Shown here: positions 45,743 through 55,046 of the stretch, piece after piece
Numbering within the stretch: the first letter of the stretch is position 1
Layout: each line of letters begins with the position of its first letter
Origin: CAVURS01 sp963795385
GTDB taxonomy: Bacteria; Actinomycetota; Actinomycetes; Actinomycetales; CAVURS01
Reading direction: 5' to 3'
Assembly: GCA_963795385.1 (NCBI GenBank)
Contig: CAWCHK010000003.1
Location: 766,332 to 830,331, forward strand
Length of the DNA: 64,000 nt
Position numbers and translations under genes: made by a program
Notes under the pieces: generated by a model
What the model saw: only the letters and a program-made list of their open reading frames with translations
Database searches by the model: none
Told to the model about the DNA's origin: nothing

Positions 45743-46592
45743 TCAGGGGGCCGGAGCGAGCACGGCCGCCAGCATCCCCGGGCCGACGTGGGCACCGACC
45801 ACGGCACCGACCTCCGAGACCACGAGGGCGCGCACTCCGGGCACTCGTCGCCCCAGCACGTCGGCCAGCGCCACGGCGCGCTGCGCCGAGTCCAGGTGGT
45901 GCACCGCGACGTCGACCGCTCGCCCGTGGCCGGCCACCGCCAGCTCCACCGTGATCTCGGCCAACCGAGCGATCGCGCGGCCCGAGGTCCGCACGCTCTC
46001 CAGCGGCACGATCCGGCCGTCGTCGAGCCGCAGGAGTGGCTTGATCGCCAGCGCCGACCCCAACAGGGCGCTGGCGGCGCCGATCCGGCCGCCCCGGCGC
46101 AGATGCTCCAGGGTGTCGACGTAGAAGCAGACGCTGCTGTTCGCTGCTCGCTCCCCCGCCGCCTTCGCCGCCCCGCCGACACTCGCCCCGCTTGCCAGGG
46201 CCTCCGCGGCCGAGACCACGGCGAACCCCAGGCCCATGCCCAGCGATCGCGAGTCGACGACCTCGACCGGAATCGGCGCGTCGTCCGCGGCCAGCCGGGC
46301 CGAGGCCCAGGTACCCGACATCTCCGCGGACAGGTGCAAGGACAGGACGGCGTCGAAACCCTGGCCCGCCAGCTCGGCATACGACGGCGGAGAACACCGC
46401 GGGTGAAGGCCGCGACGTCGTCACCGGCGTCCGCGCGCGGAGCGCATCGGCGACGCGGGAAGGCTCGATCTCGTTCTCGTCGAAGGCCTTCCCTGCGATC
46501 AGCACCTGCAGAGGGATCACCCGCACGCCGTGCCGCTCGACCAGCTCGGCCGGCAGGTACGCCGTCGAGTCGGTGACCAGCGCGGTGCGCAC
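45743..46592 (-). CDS. DegV family fatty-acid-binding protein (one frame slip)
   Basis: About 282 residues. GTG 46592 gives VRTALVTDSTAYLPAELVERHGVRVIPLQVLIAGKAFDENEIEPS, then TTSRPSPAVFSAV; after one extra G near 46382 the frame continues YAELAGQGFDAVLSLHLSAEMSGTW...FYVDTLEHLRRGGRIGAASALLGSALAIKPLL. The Ser/Thr contacts for the fatty acid headgroup (TDSTAYLP, TSRPSP, HLSAEMSGT) are present. FakB/DegV proteins present fatty acids for phosphorylation by FakA; a FakA gene is not in the window. It starts 5 bp after leuS. Confidence 0.92.
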
Positions 46593-46597
46593 GGCGA

Positions 46598-49059
46598 TCA
46601 GACGGGGACGACGTTGACCAGCCGCGGCGCCCGCACGATCACGGTGCGCACGTCCCGCCCGTCGAGGGCCTGCTTGACCTTCTCGCTCGCCAGGGCCTTG
46701 TCCCGCAAGGCGTCCTCGCCGATGTCCGGTCGCCACCTCGATGCGGTCGCGCACCTTGCCCGAGACCTGCACGACACAGGTGACCGAGTCCTCGACCAGG
46801 AGCGACTCGTCGACCTCGGGCCACCCGGCGCGGGCCACCGACGGCTCGTGACCGAGCCGGGCCCACATGTCCTCGGCGGTGTACGGCGCCACAAGGCTGA
46901 GCAGGATCGCGGTGGCCTCGACCGACTCACGCACCGCCGGATCGCCAGCTCCCGCACCGGAGTCCACGACCTTGCGGGTCGCGTTGACCAGCTCCATCAG
47001 TCGCGCGACCACGACGTTGAACTTGTGCGACTCGATCAGCTGGACCGCTTCGTGGACGGTGTGATGGGTCTGGCGGCGCAGGCCGCCGTCCCCCGTCGCC
47101 GGGTCGACGCCGACCTCGGACGTCACGTCGCCGGCCAGCCGCCAGGCCCGGGCCAGGAACTTGCGCGCGCCGTCCGGCGACACGTCGGCCCAGTCGATGT
47201 CGTCCTCCGGCGGGCTCGCGAAGATCATCGTGAGCCGGACCGCGTCCACGCCGTACGCGTCGATCTGCTCGCCCAGGTCGACACCGTTGCCGAGCGTCTT
47301 GCTCATCGCCTTGCCGTGGTTGATCACCTGGCCCTGGGTCAGCAGCCGGCTGAACGGCTCGGTGGCCTCGATCAGCCCCAGATCGTGCAGCACCTTGATG
47401 AAGAACCGGGCGTAGAGCAGGTGCAGGATCGCGTGCTCGATGCCGCCGATGTACTGGTCGACCGGCATCCAGCGCGCGACCGCCTCCGGGTCGAACGGCC
47501 CGTCCTCGTAGTGCGGCGAGCAGTAGCGCAGGAAGTACCACGAGGAGTCGACGAACGTGTCCATCGTGTCGGTGTCGCGCTGGGCCGGCCCACCGCACTT
47601 CGGGCAGGTCGTGTTGACCCAGTCCTCAGCGGCCGCCAGCGGGGAGACGCCTCGGGGCTTCAGGTCCTGACCGCGCAGGTCGGGCAGCAGCACCGGCAGC
47701 TGGTCGTCCGGGACCGGCACCTCACCGTCGACCGGGCAGTGCACGATCGGGATGGGGCAGCCCCAGAACCGCTGCCGGGACAGCAGCCAGTCGCGCAGCC
47801 GGAACGTCGTCGTGGCCGCACCCAGCCCCTTGCCGTCCAGCCAGTCGATGATCAACGACTTCGCCTCGTCGCGGGACACCCCGTCGAGGCTGACCTCGTC
47901 GTTGGCGGAGTTGATCGTCGGTCCGTCGCCGGTGTAGGCCTCGCCCTCCCAATCCGCACGGCGGCGCAACGGTTCTCACGATCGGCAGGTCGAACGCCTG
48001 GGCGAAGTCCCAGTCCCGCTGGTCCTCCGCCGGCACGCCCATGATCGCGCCGTGGCCGTAGTCGGCCAGTACGTAGTCGGCCGCGTAGACCGGCAGGCGC
48101 TCGCCGTTGACCGGGTTCACGGCGTGGCGATGCAGGAAGACGCCGGTCTTGGGCCGGTCGGTCGCCAGCCGCTCGATCTCGCTGGCCCGCGAGACCTCCT
48201 CGCGGTACGCCGCGTAGTCCGCCTCTGCGGGCGTGCCCGCCGCCAGCTCCGCGGCCAGCTCGGAGTCGGCGGCGACGACGAAGAAGGTCGCACCGAACAA
48301 GGTGTCCGGCCTGGTCGTGTAGACGGTCACGGGCTCCTCGCGGCCCTCGACCGCGAAGTGCACGTCGGCCCCGGTCGACCGGCCGATCCAGTTGCGCTGC
48401 ATGAGGAGCACACGCTCGGGCCAGCCGCCCTCGAGCAACGACATGTCGTCCAGCAGCCGCTGCGCGTAGTCGGTGATCTTGAAGTACCACTGGGTGAGGT
48501 TCTTCTTCACGACCGCTGTGCCGCAGCGCTCGCAGTGTCCGTCGATCACCTGCTCGTTGGCCAGCACCGTCTGGTCCTTGGGGCACCAGTTGACCGGCGA
48601 CTCCTTGCGGTAGGCCAGCCCCCGCTCGTAGAAGCGGGTGAACAGCCACTGGGTCCAGCGGTAGTACTCGGGGTCGGAGGTGTGCAGGCGCGTCGACCAG
48701 TCGAACGAGATCGCGTAGCGGCGGTAGGACTCGGCCTGGGTCTCGATGTTGGCGTAGGTCCAGTCGGCGGGGTGGGCGTCGCGCTTGATCGCGGCGTTCT
48801 CGGCCGGGAGCCCGAACGAGTCCCAGCCCACCGGGTGCAGGACGTCGTACCCGCGCTGGAACCAGTAGCGCGCGAAGACGTCGCCGATCGCGTAGGCCTC
48901 GGCGTGGCCCATGTGCAGGTCACCCGACGGGTAGGCGAACATGTCGACGATGTAGCGCCGCTCGCGCGAGCCGTCGTCGGAGGCGCGGAACGGCTGCAGC
49001 TCGTCCCAGACGGGGCGCCAGCGGTCCTGCAGGGTTCGAGGGTCGTAGGTCTCGCTCAT
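46598..49059 (-). CDS. leuS: Leucyl-tRNA synthetase (two frame slips)
   Basis: Class I synthetase, about 820 residues. HIGH motif is HMGH (residues 49-52) and KMSKS is AMSKT in GQVINHGKAMSKTLGNGVDLGEQ. The editing (CP1) domain includes VYTTRPDTLFGATFFVVA and GHGAIMGVPAEDQRDWDFAQAF. Zinc and core segments are TTCPKCGGPAQRDTDTMDTFVDSSWYFLRY. Frame slips occur near 47958 (inside CP1, PPxxDWEGEAY) and near 46728 (before ...PDIGEDALRDKALASEKVKQAL...VNVVPV). Both halves remain conserved across the slips, so these are probably sequence errors in an essential gene. Confidence 0.95.
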
Positions 49060-49151
49060 CAGGCCGGAAAGCCTATCGGCCGGACGCAGGCCCGATCCTC
49101 ACCCTGGCCTCAGCGCGCCACGGCCAGGCGTCCGCGCGGTCTCCGCCCCGG

Positions 49152-50342
49152 TCACCAGGGCTGGGGCGAGGCTCCGGGCCGGGGCCGTTGGGCCGGCGGC
49201 AGCTCGCTGCGGTCGACGCTCGCCGGCCGGTACGGCGCACCCGCAGCCTCCCGGCGCAGGGCCCGGCGCAGGAGCATCTCGCGGTGGGCCCGGTCCAGCA
49301 GGCTCTCCAGGGTGTCGTCGTCCCAGGGCTCCTTGACCGCGCGACCGGCGCTGACCCGGCCCGGCCAGACCGACGGCGAAGCCGGAGGTGCCTCGACGAG
49401 GCCGGCCCGCACCCGGCGTTCGACCTCGAGCGCCGATGGCCCCGAGCCGGCGCCGATGACGACGAACTCGTCGCCGCCCCAACGGGCCACGACGTCGCCC
49501 GACCGGGTGGCCCCGATCAGCGAGTCGGCGACTCCGACCAGGACGTCGTCACCGGCCAGCCGGCCGAGCTCGTTGTTGACGACCCCGAGCCCGTCGACGT
49601 CGAGGACCAGGCAGTGGACAGCGTCGCCGTGGCGGCGGGCGGCCTCCAGCACCTGTCCCCCCAGCAGGGTGAGGCCGGACGTGTTGGCCACGCCGGTCAG
49701 TGGGTCGCGCACCTCCGCCTCGGCGGCCTGCCGGCGAGCGGCGGCGAGGTCGCCGAGCGACTTCACCCGCCAGTGGTGCAGCAGTGCGGAGACGGCGGTC
49801 GCGGCGACAGTGGCCATCGCCAGCTGCGCGTAGACGGAGGTGTTGTTGTGCGTCGAGTCGCCGCGGATCGCCAGGTACGACGCACCGCACCAGGTCACCC
49901 ACAGCAGCAGGATCGTCGCGAGGTACCAGCGGCGGCCGAGCACCAGCACTCCGGCACCGACCGCGGCCAGCATCAGCCAGGACGTGTACTGCGGCTGTGC
50001 GGTCGCGGCGAGGACGGCTCCGCCGTTGAGGCCCACCGACAGGACCACTCCGGCGGTCACCGGCCGGGCGGCGCCGATGCCGATCCACGAGCGTTGGAGG
50101 GCGAGGGCCAGCACGGCCAGCAGCACCGCGGTCACGCCGGCAGCGGCGGCGACCAGGGGGCGGGCCCAGCCGGTCAGGGTGATCAGGTCGACGGCCGTCC
50201 AGACGGCGTCGAGCAGCGCAACCGATCCACAGACGGTCGTCAGGATCGGCGCGAGAGCATGATCCAGCTCGTCCGGCTCACGGTGCACCCAGTGAGTATC
50301 GGCCGACCGGCCCGAGAGTTGAGCAACGCCAGCCAGATGCAC
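49152..50342 (-). CDS. Membrane GGDEF diguanylate cyclase
   Basis: 396 residues with about five or six hydrophobic helices (residues ~30-185), forming a small membrane sensor, then a GGDEF domain: DPLTGVANTSGLTLLGGQVLEAARR, LDVDGLGVVNNELGRLAGDDVL, ARWGGDEFVVIG. An I-site RSGD stands before VVARWGGDEF. The C-terminus after ~365 is Arg/Pro-rich. The usual F-K-x-x-ND stretch is GLGVVNNE, slightly off consensus. It is the second GGDEF protein in the window and unlinked to the first; no EAL partner is nearby. Confidence 0.88.
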   Translation of the reverse strand: MHLAGVAQLSGRSADTHWVHREPDELDHALAPILTTVCGSVALLDAVWTAVDLITLTGWARPLVAAAAGVTAVLLAVLALALQRSWIGIGAARPVTAGVVLSVGLNGGAVLAATAQPQYTSWLMLAAVGAGVLVLGRRWYLATILLLWVTWCGASYLAIRGDSTHNNTSVYAQLAMATVAATAVSALLHHWRVKSLGDLAAARRQAAEAEVRDPLTGVANTSGLTLLGGQVLEAARRHGDAVHCLVLDVDGLGVVNNELGRLAGDDVLVGVADSLIGATRSGDVVARWGGDEFVVIGAGSGPSALEVERRVRAGLVEAPPASPSVWPGRVSAGRAVKEPWDDDTLESLLDRAHREMLLRRALRREAAGAPYRPASVDRSELPPAQRPRPGASPQPW

Positions 50343-50396
50343 CTGGATCGCGGAGCCGCGCCCGGTCCGGGGACCGGCCGCGACCGGCGGTGCGGG

Positions 50397-51362
50397 TCAA
50401 GGGCGCTGGTCGCCGAGGGCCTCGACGTACACGCTGTAGAGCGAGCGGCTGGCGGTGATGAAGAGCCGGTTCTTCTTGACGCCGCCGAAGCAGAGATTCG
50501 CCACCGTCTCGGGCAGATGGATCTGACCGAGCAGCACGCCGTCCGGGCTGTAGCAGTGGACGCCGTCGAAGCCGGCACCACCGCCGCCGGCCGATGACCA
50601 GACGTTGCCGTCGCGATCGCAGCGGATTCCGTCGGCGAAGCCGGGGCTCATCTGGACGAAGACCCGGCCGTTCACCGGCGTGGCGCCCTCGAGGTCGAAG
50701 ACCCGGATGTGGTCGACCTCGACCACATAGAGCCGGGACTCGTCGGGTGCGAAGCAGATGCCGTTGGGCCGGTCCATCCCGGTGATCACAGCGCGCGCCT
50801 CGCCGGTCGACGGGTCCAGTCGATAGACCTGCCGCGGCAGGTCTTCCGGGGCCTTGTCGCCCTCGTAGTTGCCGAGGATCCCGTAGCCGGGGTCGGTGAA
50901 CCAGACCGACTCGTCGGAGTGCACGGTCACGTCGTTGGGGGCGTTGAGCCGCTTGCCGTCGTAGCCGTCCATCAAGACCGTGATCCGGCCGTCGTGCTCG
51001 GTCCGGGTGACCCGGCGGGTGCGGTGCTCGCAGGTCACGAGCCGACCCTGCCGGTCACGGGTGTTGCCGTTGCTGTTGTCGGACGGCACCCGGTACGCCG
51101 TGACGTCACCGGTCACCTCGCTCCAGCAGAGCATCCGGTTGTTGGGGATGTCGGAGAACAGCAGGTAGCGACCGTCGCCGAACCACACCGGACCCTCGAG
51201 CCAGCGCCCGCCCGTCCAGAGCCGTTCGACCACCTCGTGCTCCACGATCAGCGGCCGGAACCGTTCGTCCACCACCTCGATCGCCGGGTCGGGGAACCGG
51301 ACGATGGTGCGGTCGACGTCCCACGCGCGCGCGCCGGGTCGCTCGGCCGCCGCCTCCGCCAT
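50397..51362 (-). CDS. SMP-30/gluconolactonase family sugar-lactone hydrolase
   Basis: A 321-residue six-bladed beta-propeller. Conserved metal-binding and blade motifs: EGPVWFGDGRYLLFSDIPNNRMLCW, LNAPNDVTVHSDESVWFTDPGYG, GMDRPNGICFAPDESRLYVVE and DGIRCDRDGNVWSSAGGG. It probably hydrolyses a sugar lactone with a divalent metal. It lies 3 bp after an SDR dehydrogenase on the same strand, suggesting a dehydrogenase-lactonase pair acting on one sugar. Confidence 0.9.
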   Translation of the reverse strand: MAEAAAERPGARAWDVDRTIVRFPDPAIEVVDERFRPLIVEHEVVERLWTGGRWLEGPVWFGDGRYLLFSDIPNNRMLCWSEVTGDVTAYRVPSDNSNGNTRDRQGRLVTCEHRTRRVTRTEHDGRITVLMDGYDGKRLNAPNDVTVHSDESVWFTDPGYGILGNYEGDKAPEDLPRQVYRLDPSTGEARAVITGMDRPNGICFAPDESRLYVVEVDHIRVFDLEGATPVNGRVFVQMSPGFADGIRCDRDGNVWSSAGGGGAGFDGVHCYSPDGVLLGQIHLPETVANLCFGGVKKNRLFITASRSLYSVYVEALGDQRP

Positions 51363-51365
51363 GCT

Positions 51366-52127
51366 TCAGCCCCTCCCGACGTACGGCATCTGGGTGGCCA
51401 TCACGGTCATGGTGGCGACGTTGCGGTCGAGCGGGAGGCCGGCCATGTACCGGACTGCGCGGCCGACCTCGTCCACGTCCATGACCGCCTCGGGCCGGAT
51501 CGAGCCGTCGGCCTGCTCCTTGCCCTGGCCGCTGTCCTTCGTCATGTCCGTGGCCGCGTTGCCGATGTCGATCTGGCCGCAGGCGATGTCGTAGGGCCGG
51601 CCGTCCAGGGCGGTCGACTTGGTCAGCCCCGTGATCGCGTGCTTGGTGGCCGTGTAGGCGATCGACCGGGGCCGCGGGGTGTGCGCCGAGATGGAGCCGT
51701 TGTTGATGATCCGCCCACCGCGCGGGTCCTGCCGGCGCATGACCCGGAACGCCTCGCGGGTGCACAGGAAGGCACCGGTGAGGTTGACGGCGACGACGTG
51801 GTTCCAGACGTCGAGGCTGTGCTCGTCGAGGTCGACGGCGGGCGCCCCCGTGCCGGCGTTGTTGAAGAGCAGGTCGACTCGGCCGTACCGCTCGACGGTG
51901 TGGTCGAAGAGCTGCCGGACGCTGGCCTCGTCGGTGACGTCGGCCGGGACGGGATCGAGCGAGCCGGACCGACCGCCGGCACCCGCGGCTACGGCCTGCA
52001 GGGCCTCCGCGCGACGACCGGCGATCACGACGGTCCAGCCGTCGTCGGCCAGAGCGTGGGCGACGGTGGCTCCGATGCCGCTCCCACCACCGGTGACGAC
52101 TGCGACGCGTTGCCGGGCTGGAGACAT
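51366..52127 (-). CDS. Short-chain dehydrogenase/reductase
   Basis: 253 residues, classic Rossmann SDR. Cofactor motif VVTGGGSGIGATVAHALADDGWTVVIAGRRAEAL (basic GRR suggests NADP(H)), NNAGTGAP, catalytic Ser in INNGSISAHTP, and YTATKHAITGLTKSTALD (Y-x3-K). First gene of a two-gene operon with the SMP-30 lactonase; possibly oxidises a sugar to a lactone (inference). Confidence 0.92.
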   Translation of the reverse strand: MSPARQRVAVVTGGGSGIGATVAHALADDGWTVVIAGRRAEALQAVAAGAGGRSGSLDPVPADVTDEASVRQLFDHTVERYGRVDLLFNNAGTGAPAVDLDEHSLDVWNHVVAVNLTGAFLCTREAFRVMRRQDPRGGRIINNGSISAHTPRPRSIAYTATKHAITGLTKSTALDGRPYDIACGQIDIGNAATDMTKDSGQGKEQADGSIRPEAVMDVDEVGRAVRYMAGLPLDRNVATMTVMATQMPYVGRG

Positions 52128-52187
52128 CGGGCCAAACTACCTGCTGCGAGCCGGTGCCGGCCGCAAACCGGGAACCGACCGAATCGG

Positions 52188-52260
52188 TGGAGCTGAGGGG
52201 ACTCGAACCCCTGACCCCCTCCATGCCATGGAGGTGCGCTACCAGCTGCGCCACAGCCCC
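52188..52260 (-). tRNA. tRNA-Ala(GGC)
   Basis: A 73-nt cloverleaf read on the minus strand. The acceptor GGGGCTG pairs with CAGCTCC (one G-U), discriminator A. The anticodon stem CCTCC/GGAGG encloses the loop ATGGCAT with anticodon GGC. The T-arm has GGGGTTCGAGTCCCC. CCA is not encoded (next bases are CCG). It sits alone between the SDR and histidine-phosphatase genes. Confidence 0.95.
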
Positions 52261-52311
52261 TCGAAGTGCTCGGCGAGTCTAACGGGTGGCCGACGCGGCG
52301 GACGAATCCGG

Positions 52312-52923
52312 CTAGTGCGCCGAGAGGTTCCAGCCGTCCAGGCGCCATCCCGCCGGCTCGCGGCTGACCACCGCCCACGAGCAGTTGTGCAGGCTGCCCA
52401 GCACCCGCCAGTGCTCGTAGGGCAGGCCGAGCAGCACGCCCAGCCCGGCCCGGGTGGCCGCGCCGTGGGTCACCGCGACGCCGACCGCCCCCGCGGGCAG
52501 CGACTCCGCGAAGGAGCTCAGGGCGGCCGCGACCCGCTCGCCGAGCATCGCCCAGGTCTCACCGTCGCCGCCGCGCGGGATGTCCTCGCCGCGGCGGATC
52601 CGCTCGGTCTCGGCCGGGAAGCGCGAGCGCACCTCGCTGCCGGTCAGGCCCTGCCACTGGCCAGCGTTGATCTCGCGCAGCCGCTTGTCCTCGGCCACGG
52701 GCAGGCCGGTGGTCCGGGCGATCGCCTCGGCGGTGAGGCGGGCCCGGCTGAGGTCGCTGGAGACGATCGCCACCGGGTCGTAGGAACCGACCGCCGGCGC
52801 CATGACCTCCGCCTGGCGGAGCCCCACCTCGTCGAGCGACACGTCCAGCTGACCCTGCCAGCGGTCCTCGTGGTTGTACGCCGTACGGCCGTGCCGGACG
52901 ACGACGATGCGCGGGCCCGTCAT
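52312..52923 (-). CDS. Histidine phosphatase family protein (phosphoglycerate mutase-like)
   Basis: 203 residues. Catalytic RHG in IVVVRHGRTAYNHEDRWQGQLDVSLDEVG, SSDLSRARLTAEAIA, the acid/base Glu region LREINAGQWQGLT and the second His in VAVTHGAATRAGLG. In Actinobacteria the gene after rsfS is often annotated as a phosphoglycerate mutase or glucosyl-3-phosphoglycerate phosphatase; the exact substrate is unclear. ATG 52923 lies in an 11-bp tandem repeat. Confidence 0.9.
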   Translation of the reverse strand: MTGPRIVVVRHGRTAYNHEDRWQGQLDVSLDEVGLRQAEVMAPAVGSYDPVAIVSSDLSRARLTAEAIARTTGLPVAEDKRLREINAGQWQGLTGSEVRSRFPAETERIRRGEDIPRGGDGETWAMLGERVAAALSSFAESLPAGAVGVAVTHGAATRAGLGVLLGLPYEHWRVLGSLHNCSWAVVSREPAGWRLDGWNLSAH

Positions 52924-52964
52924 CTCTGGGTCATCTCTGGATCATCACCGGGTCATCGCCGGGT
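52921..52964. repeat. 11-bp tandem repeat carrying four successive ATGs at the rsfS-phosphatase junction
   Basis: Four 11-bp units, on the minus strand ACCCGGCGATG, ACCCGGTGATG, ATCCAGAGATG, ACCCAGAGATG. Each ends in ATG, and the last ATG is the phosphatase start. The array begins at the rsfS stop codon. Because 11 is not a multiple of 3, consecutive ATGs lie in different frames. Confidence 0.8.
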
Positions 52965-53332
52965 CACGACCCCTCGGCGACCGGCAGCTTCAGCACCGGG
53001 CAGTCCCGCCAGAGCCGCTCGAGCGAGTAGTACTCCCGCTCGTCGGAGTGCTGGATGTGCACCACGAGGTCGACGTAGTCCAGCAGGACCCAGCGCCCCT
53101 CCCGCGTGCCCTCGCGGCGGACGGGCTTGGCGCCGATCGCGAGCAGCGACTCCTCGACGGCATCGACGATCGCCTTGACCTGGCGGTCGTTCGGGGCGGA
53201 GGCGAGCAGGAACACGTCGGTGATGACGAGCTGCTCACTGACATCGAGGGCTACGACGTCGGTCGCGAGCTTGTCCTCGGCCGCCGCGGCAGCAGCCACG
53301 GCGAGCTCAACGGCACGGTCGGAAGCAGGCAC
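52964..53332 (-). CDS. rsfS: Ribosomal silencing factor RsfS
   Basis: 122 residues binding uL14 to block subunit joining in poor conditions. Conserved DVVALDVSEQLVITDVFLLASAPNDRQVKAIVDAVEE, the GRWVLLDYVDLVVHIQHSDEREYYSLERLWRDCP block and tail are clear. Located downstream of nadD and the LCP-like gene, as usual. Confidence 0.96.
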   Translation of the reverse strand: MPASDRAVELAVAAAAAAEDKLATDVVALDVSEQLVITDVFLLASAPNDRQVKAIVDAVEESLLAIGAKPVRREGTREGRWVLLDYVDLVVHIQHSDEREYYSLERLWRDCPVLKLPVAEGS

Positions 53333-53345
53333 GACCGTAAGCCTC

Positions 53346-55029
53346 TCACGGCGTGGTCGACGCCTGGGCGCTCGCAGCCGGGCCGGCCGGCGCTGTGAAG
53401 TCGGACCCCAGGATCACCACGACGTCTGCGATCGTGGTCTGGTTGCTGTCCAGCTGCACCGCGGACGCCGGCAGCCCGAGGATCTGCGCGATCGTCGCGC
53501 CGAGGGCGCGACTCGCAGCCGTGCTGTCCTGGATCAGGATGACCGACGGGCCGGTGCCGAAGCTGGCGGCGTTGCCGCCGCCGCGGAAGGCGTAGCCGCG
53601 GGCGACCAGCTCGGCCCGCGCGATGTCCCCGAGACCGGCAGTGCCGATGCCGTTCTGGACCAGGATGCGCGAGCGGCCACCGGCCGGTGTCGGCAGCTCG
53701 GCGCCGGCCAGCCGGCTGGCGACCATGGCCTCGGCGGCGGAGTCGTCGAGCCCGTACGACGGTGTGCCCGAGCCGCTGTCGATGGGGTTGTTCGGGATGA
53801 CGGTGGAGGCGGCCGAGCCGGCCACGACCGCTGCGCGCATCCGCTCCAGGACGCCCGCCAGGGAGGCAGGGGTGAGACCCCCGTTGACCTGCGCGTGGGC
53901 GAGCAGGCCGGCGAGCTGGGCCTGGTCGGTGGGCAGCTTGGTCAGGAGGGCGTCGACCAGGATCTGCTGCCGGGCCAGCCGGCTCGCCTCGGGCTCCTGG
54001 GTCCCCTGCGCGACCGCCAGGGTGCTGGCCTGGATGCCGGTGATGTGGGAGGCACCCGCTCCGATGCCGATGTTGCCCGACCCGTCGCTGGGGAGCAGGT
54101 CGTCGGTCAGCGTCACGTCGATGCCGCCGACGGCGTCGACGAGGGTGCTCAGCGTGGCCGGGTCGAGGACCCACGTGCCGTCGATGCGCACGTGCAGCGC
54201 GTTCTCCACCGCGGCCGCGGCTGCACCGGGGCCAGAGACCGGGGACTGGGCCAGCTGCGCGTTCCCTTGACCCGGTACGTCGACCAGGAGCCGGCTGGGC
54301 AGCAGGATCTCCTGGCTCTTGGAACCATTGCTGGCCAACAGGTTTGCGCCGACGAGAGAGCCGTTGGCCTCGATCGCCACGAGCACTGTCGACATCCGCG
54401 GCGCGACGGCGGCGGCGTGATGCGTCGGCCCCGAACGGTGCGACAGCAGGAGCGAGCCGCCGCCGACCACGACGCCCACGGCCACGACGGCGGCGACCAG
54501 GCGGGTCAGGCGCCGGCCGGCTCCGAACGACGGCCGGGTGGGCAGCACCGCGACCTCGTGGGGATGCATCGCCTTGAGCTCGGCGAGCAGCCGGACCAGG
54601 GACTCGTACGTCGCCTCGGGGTTCCAGGGCTCGAGCTCCGGCTCGGCGACCGGTGCCTCGACCAGGCCGATGACCGGTCGCTGCCGGGAGAGCGGGGAGA
54701 AGCCGCTCAGGTCGCGGGCCGTCACCTCGACGCCGGCGGTGCTGAGCGCGGTGGCGGCCGGCAGCGGCCGCGGCATCGGTGGCCCCAGTGGCCTCGGAGA
54801 CATCGGAGACATCGGAGACATCGGAGACATCGGACGCAGGCCGGCTCGGCGTACGCACTGTGGCGTCGTCGGTGGCGCGGGCGGCGACGGCGGCGGCGGC
54901 TGCGGCCCGGTCGGCGAGCACCTGGGTGTCGCCGGTCGGCCGGCCACCCGGCCAGATGAGTGAACCCCAGTCCCGGCCGGACGGGGTCGGCTCAGCCTCG
55001 GTCCGGCTCACCACGTCCAGTGCTTCCAC
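53346..55029 (-). CDS. LCP (LytR-CpsA-Psr)-like protein with LytR C-terminal domain, frame slip
   Basis: From GTG 55029 an Ala-rich cytosolic N-terminus carries four DVS repeats, then one base is lost or gained near 54745-54775 and the frame continues PLPAATALSTAGVEVTARDLSGFSPL. A helix (LVAAVVAVGVVVGGGSLLL) is followed by an LCP-like domain (STVLVAIEANGSLVGANLL ... LLPSRLLVDVPGQG ... TLVDAVGGIDVTLTDDLLP ... ITGIQASTLAVAQG ... ASRLARQQILVDALL) and a LytR_C domain (SRILVQNGIGTAGLGDIARAELVARGY ... VVVILGSDF). The LCP arginine pair that follows L-G--A in active enzymes (R-x-R) is not seen here, so phosphotransferase activity is doubtful. It lies between nadD and rsfS. Confidence 0.8.
54795..54830. 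repeat. 9-bp tandem repeat coding Asp-Val-Ser
   Basis: Four exact copies of CGGAGACAT (minus strand ATGTCTCCG), encoding repeated D-V-S in the cytosolic N-terminal tail of the LCP-like protein. The 9-bp unit keeps the frame, so copy-number change would only lengthen the tail. Confidence 0.85.
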
Positions 55030-55046
55030 GTCCCCCCATCGGCAGA

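Noticed and set aside
49060..49151. T-box leader in front of leuS
   Set aside because: The short interval lacks a T-box core and an antiterminator/terminator pair.
53251..54947. Alternative reading of the LCP N-terminus as an MSP-repeat protein from ATG 54947
   Set aside because: The frame upstream of the slip from GTG 55029 has a better start position and coherent DVS/Ala-rich content; the MSP reading is the shifted frame of the same repeat.
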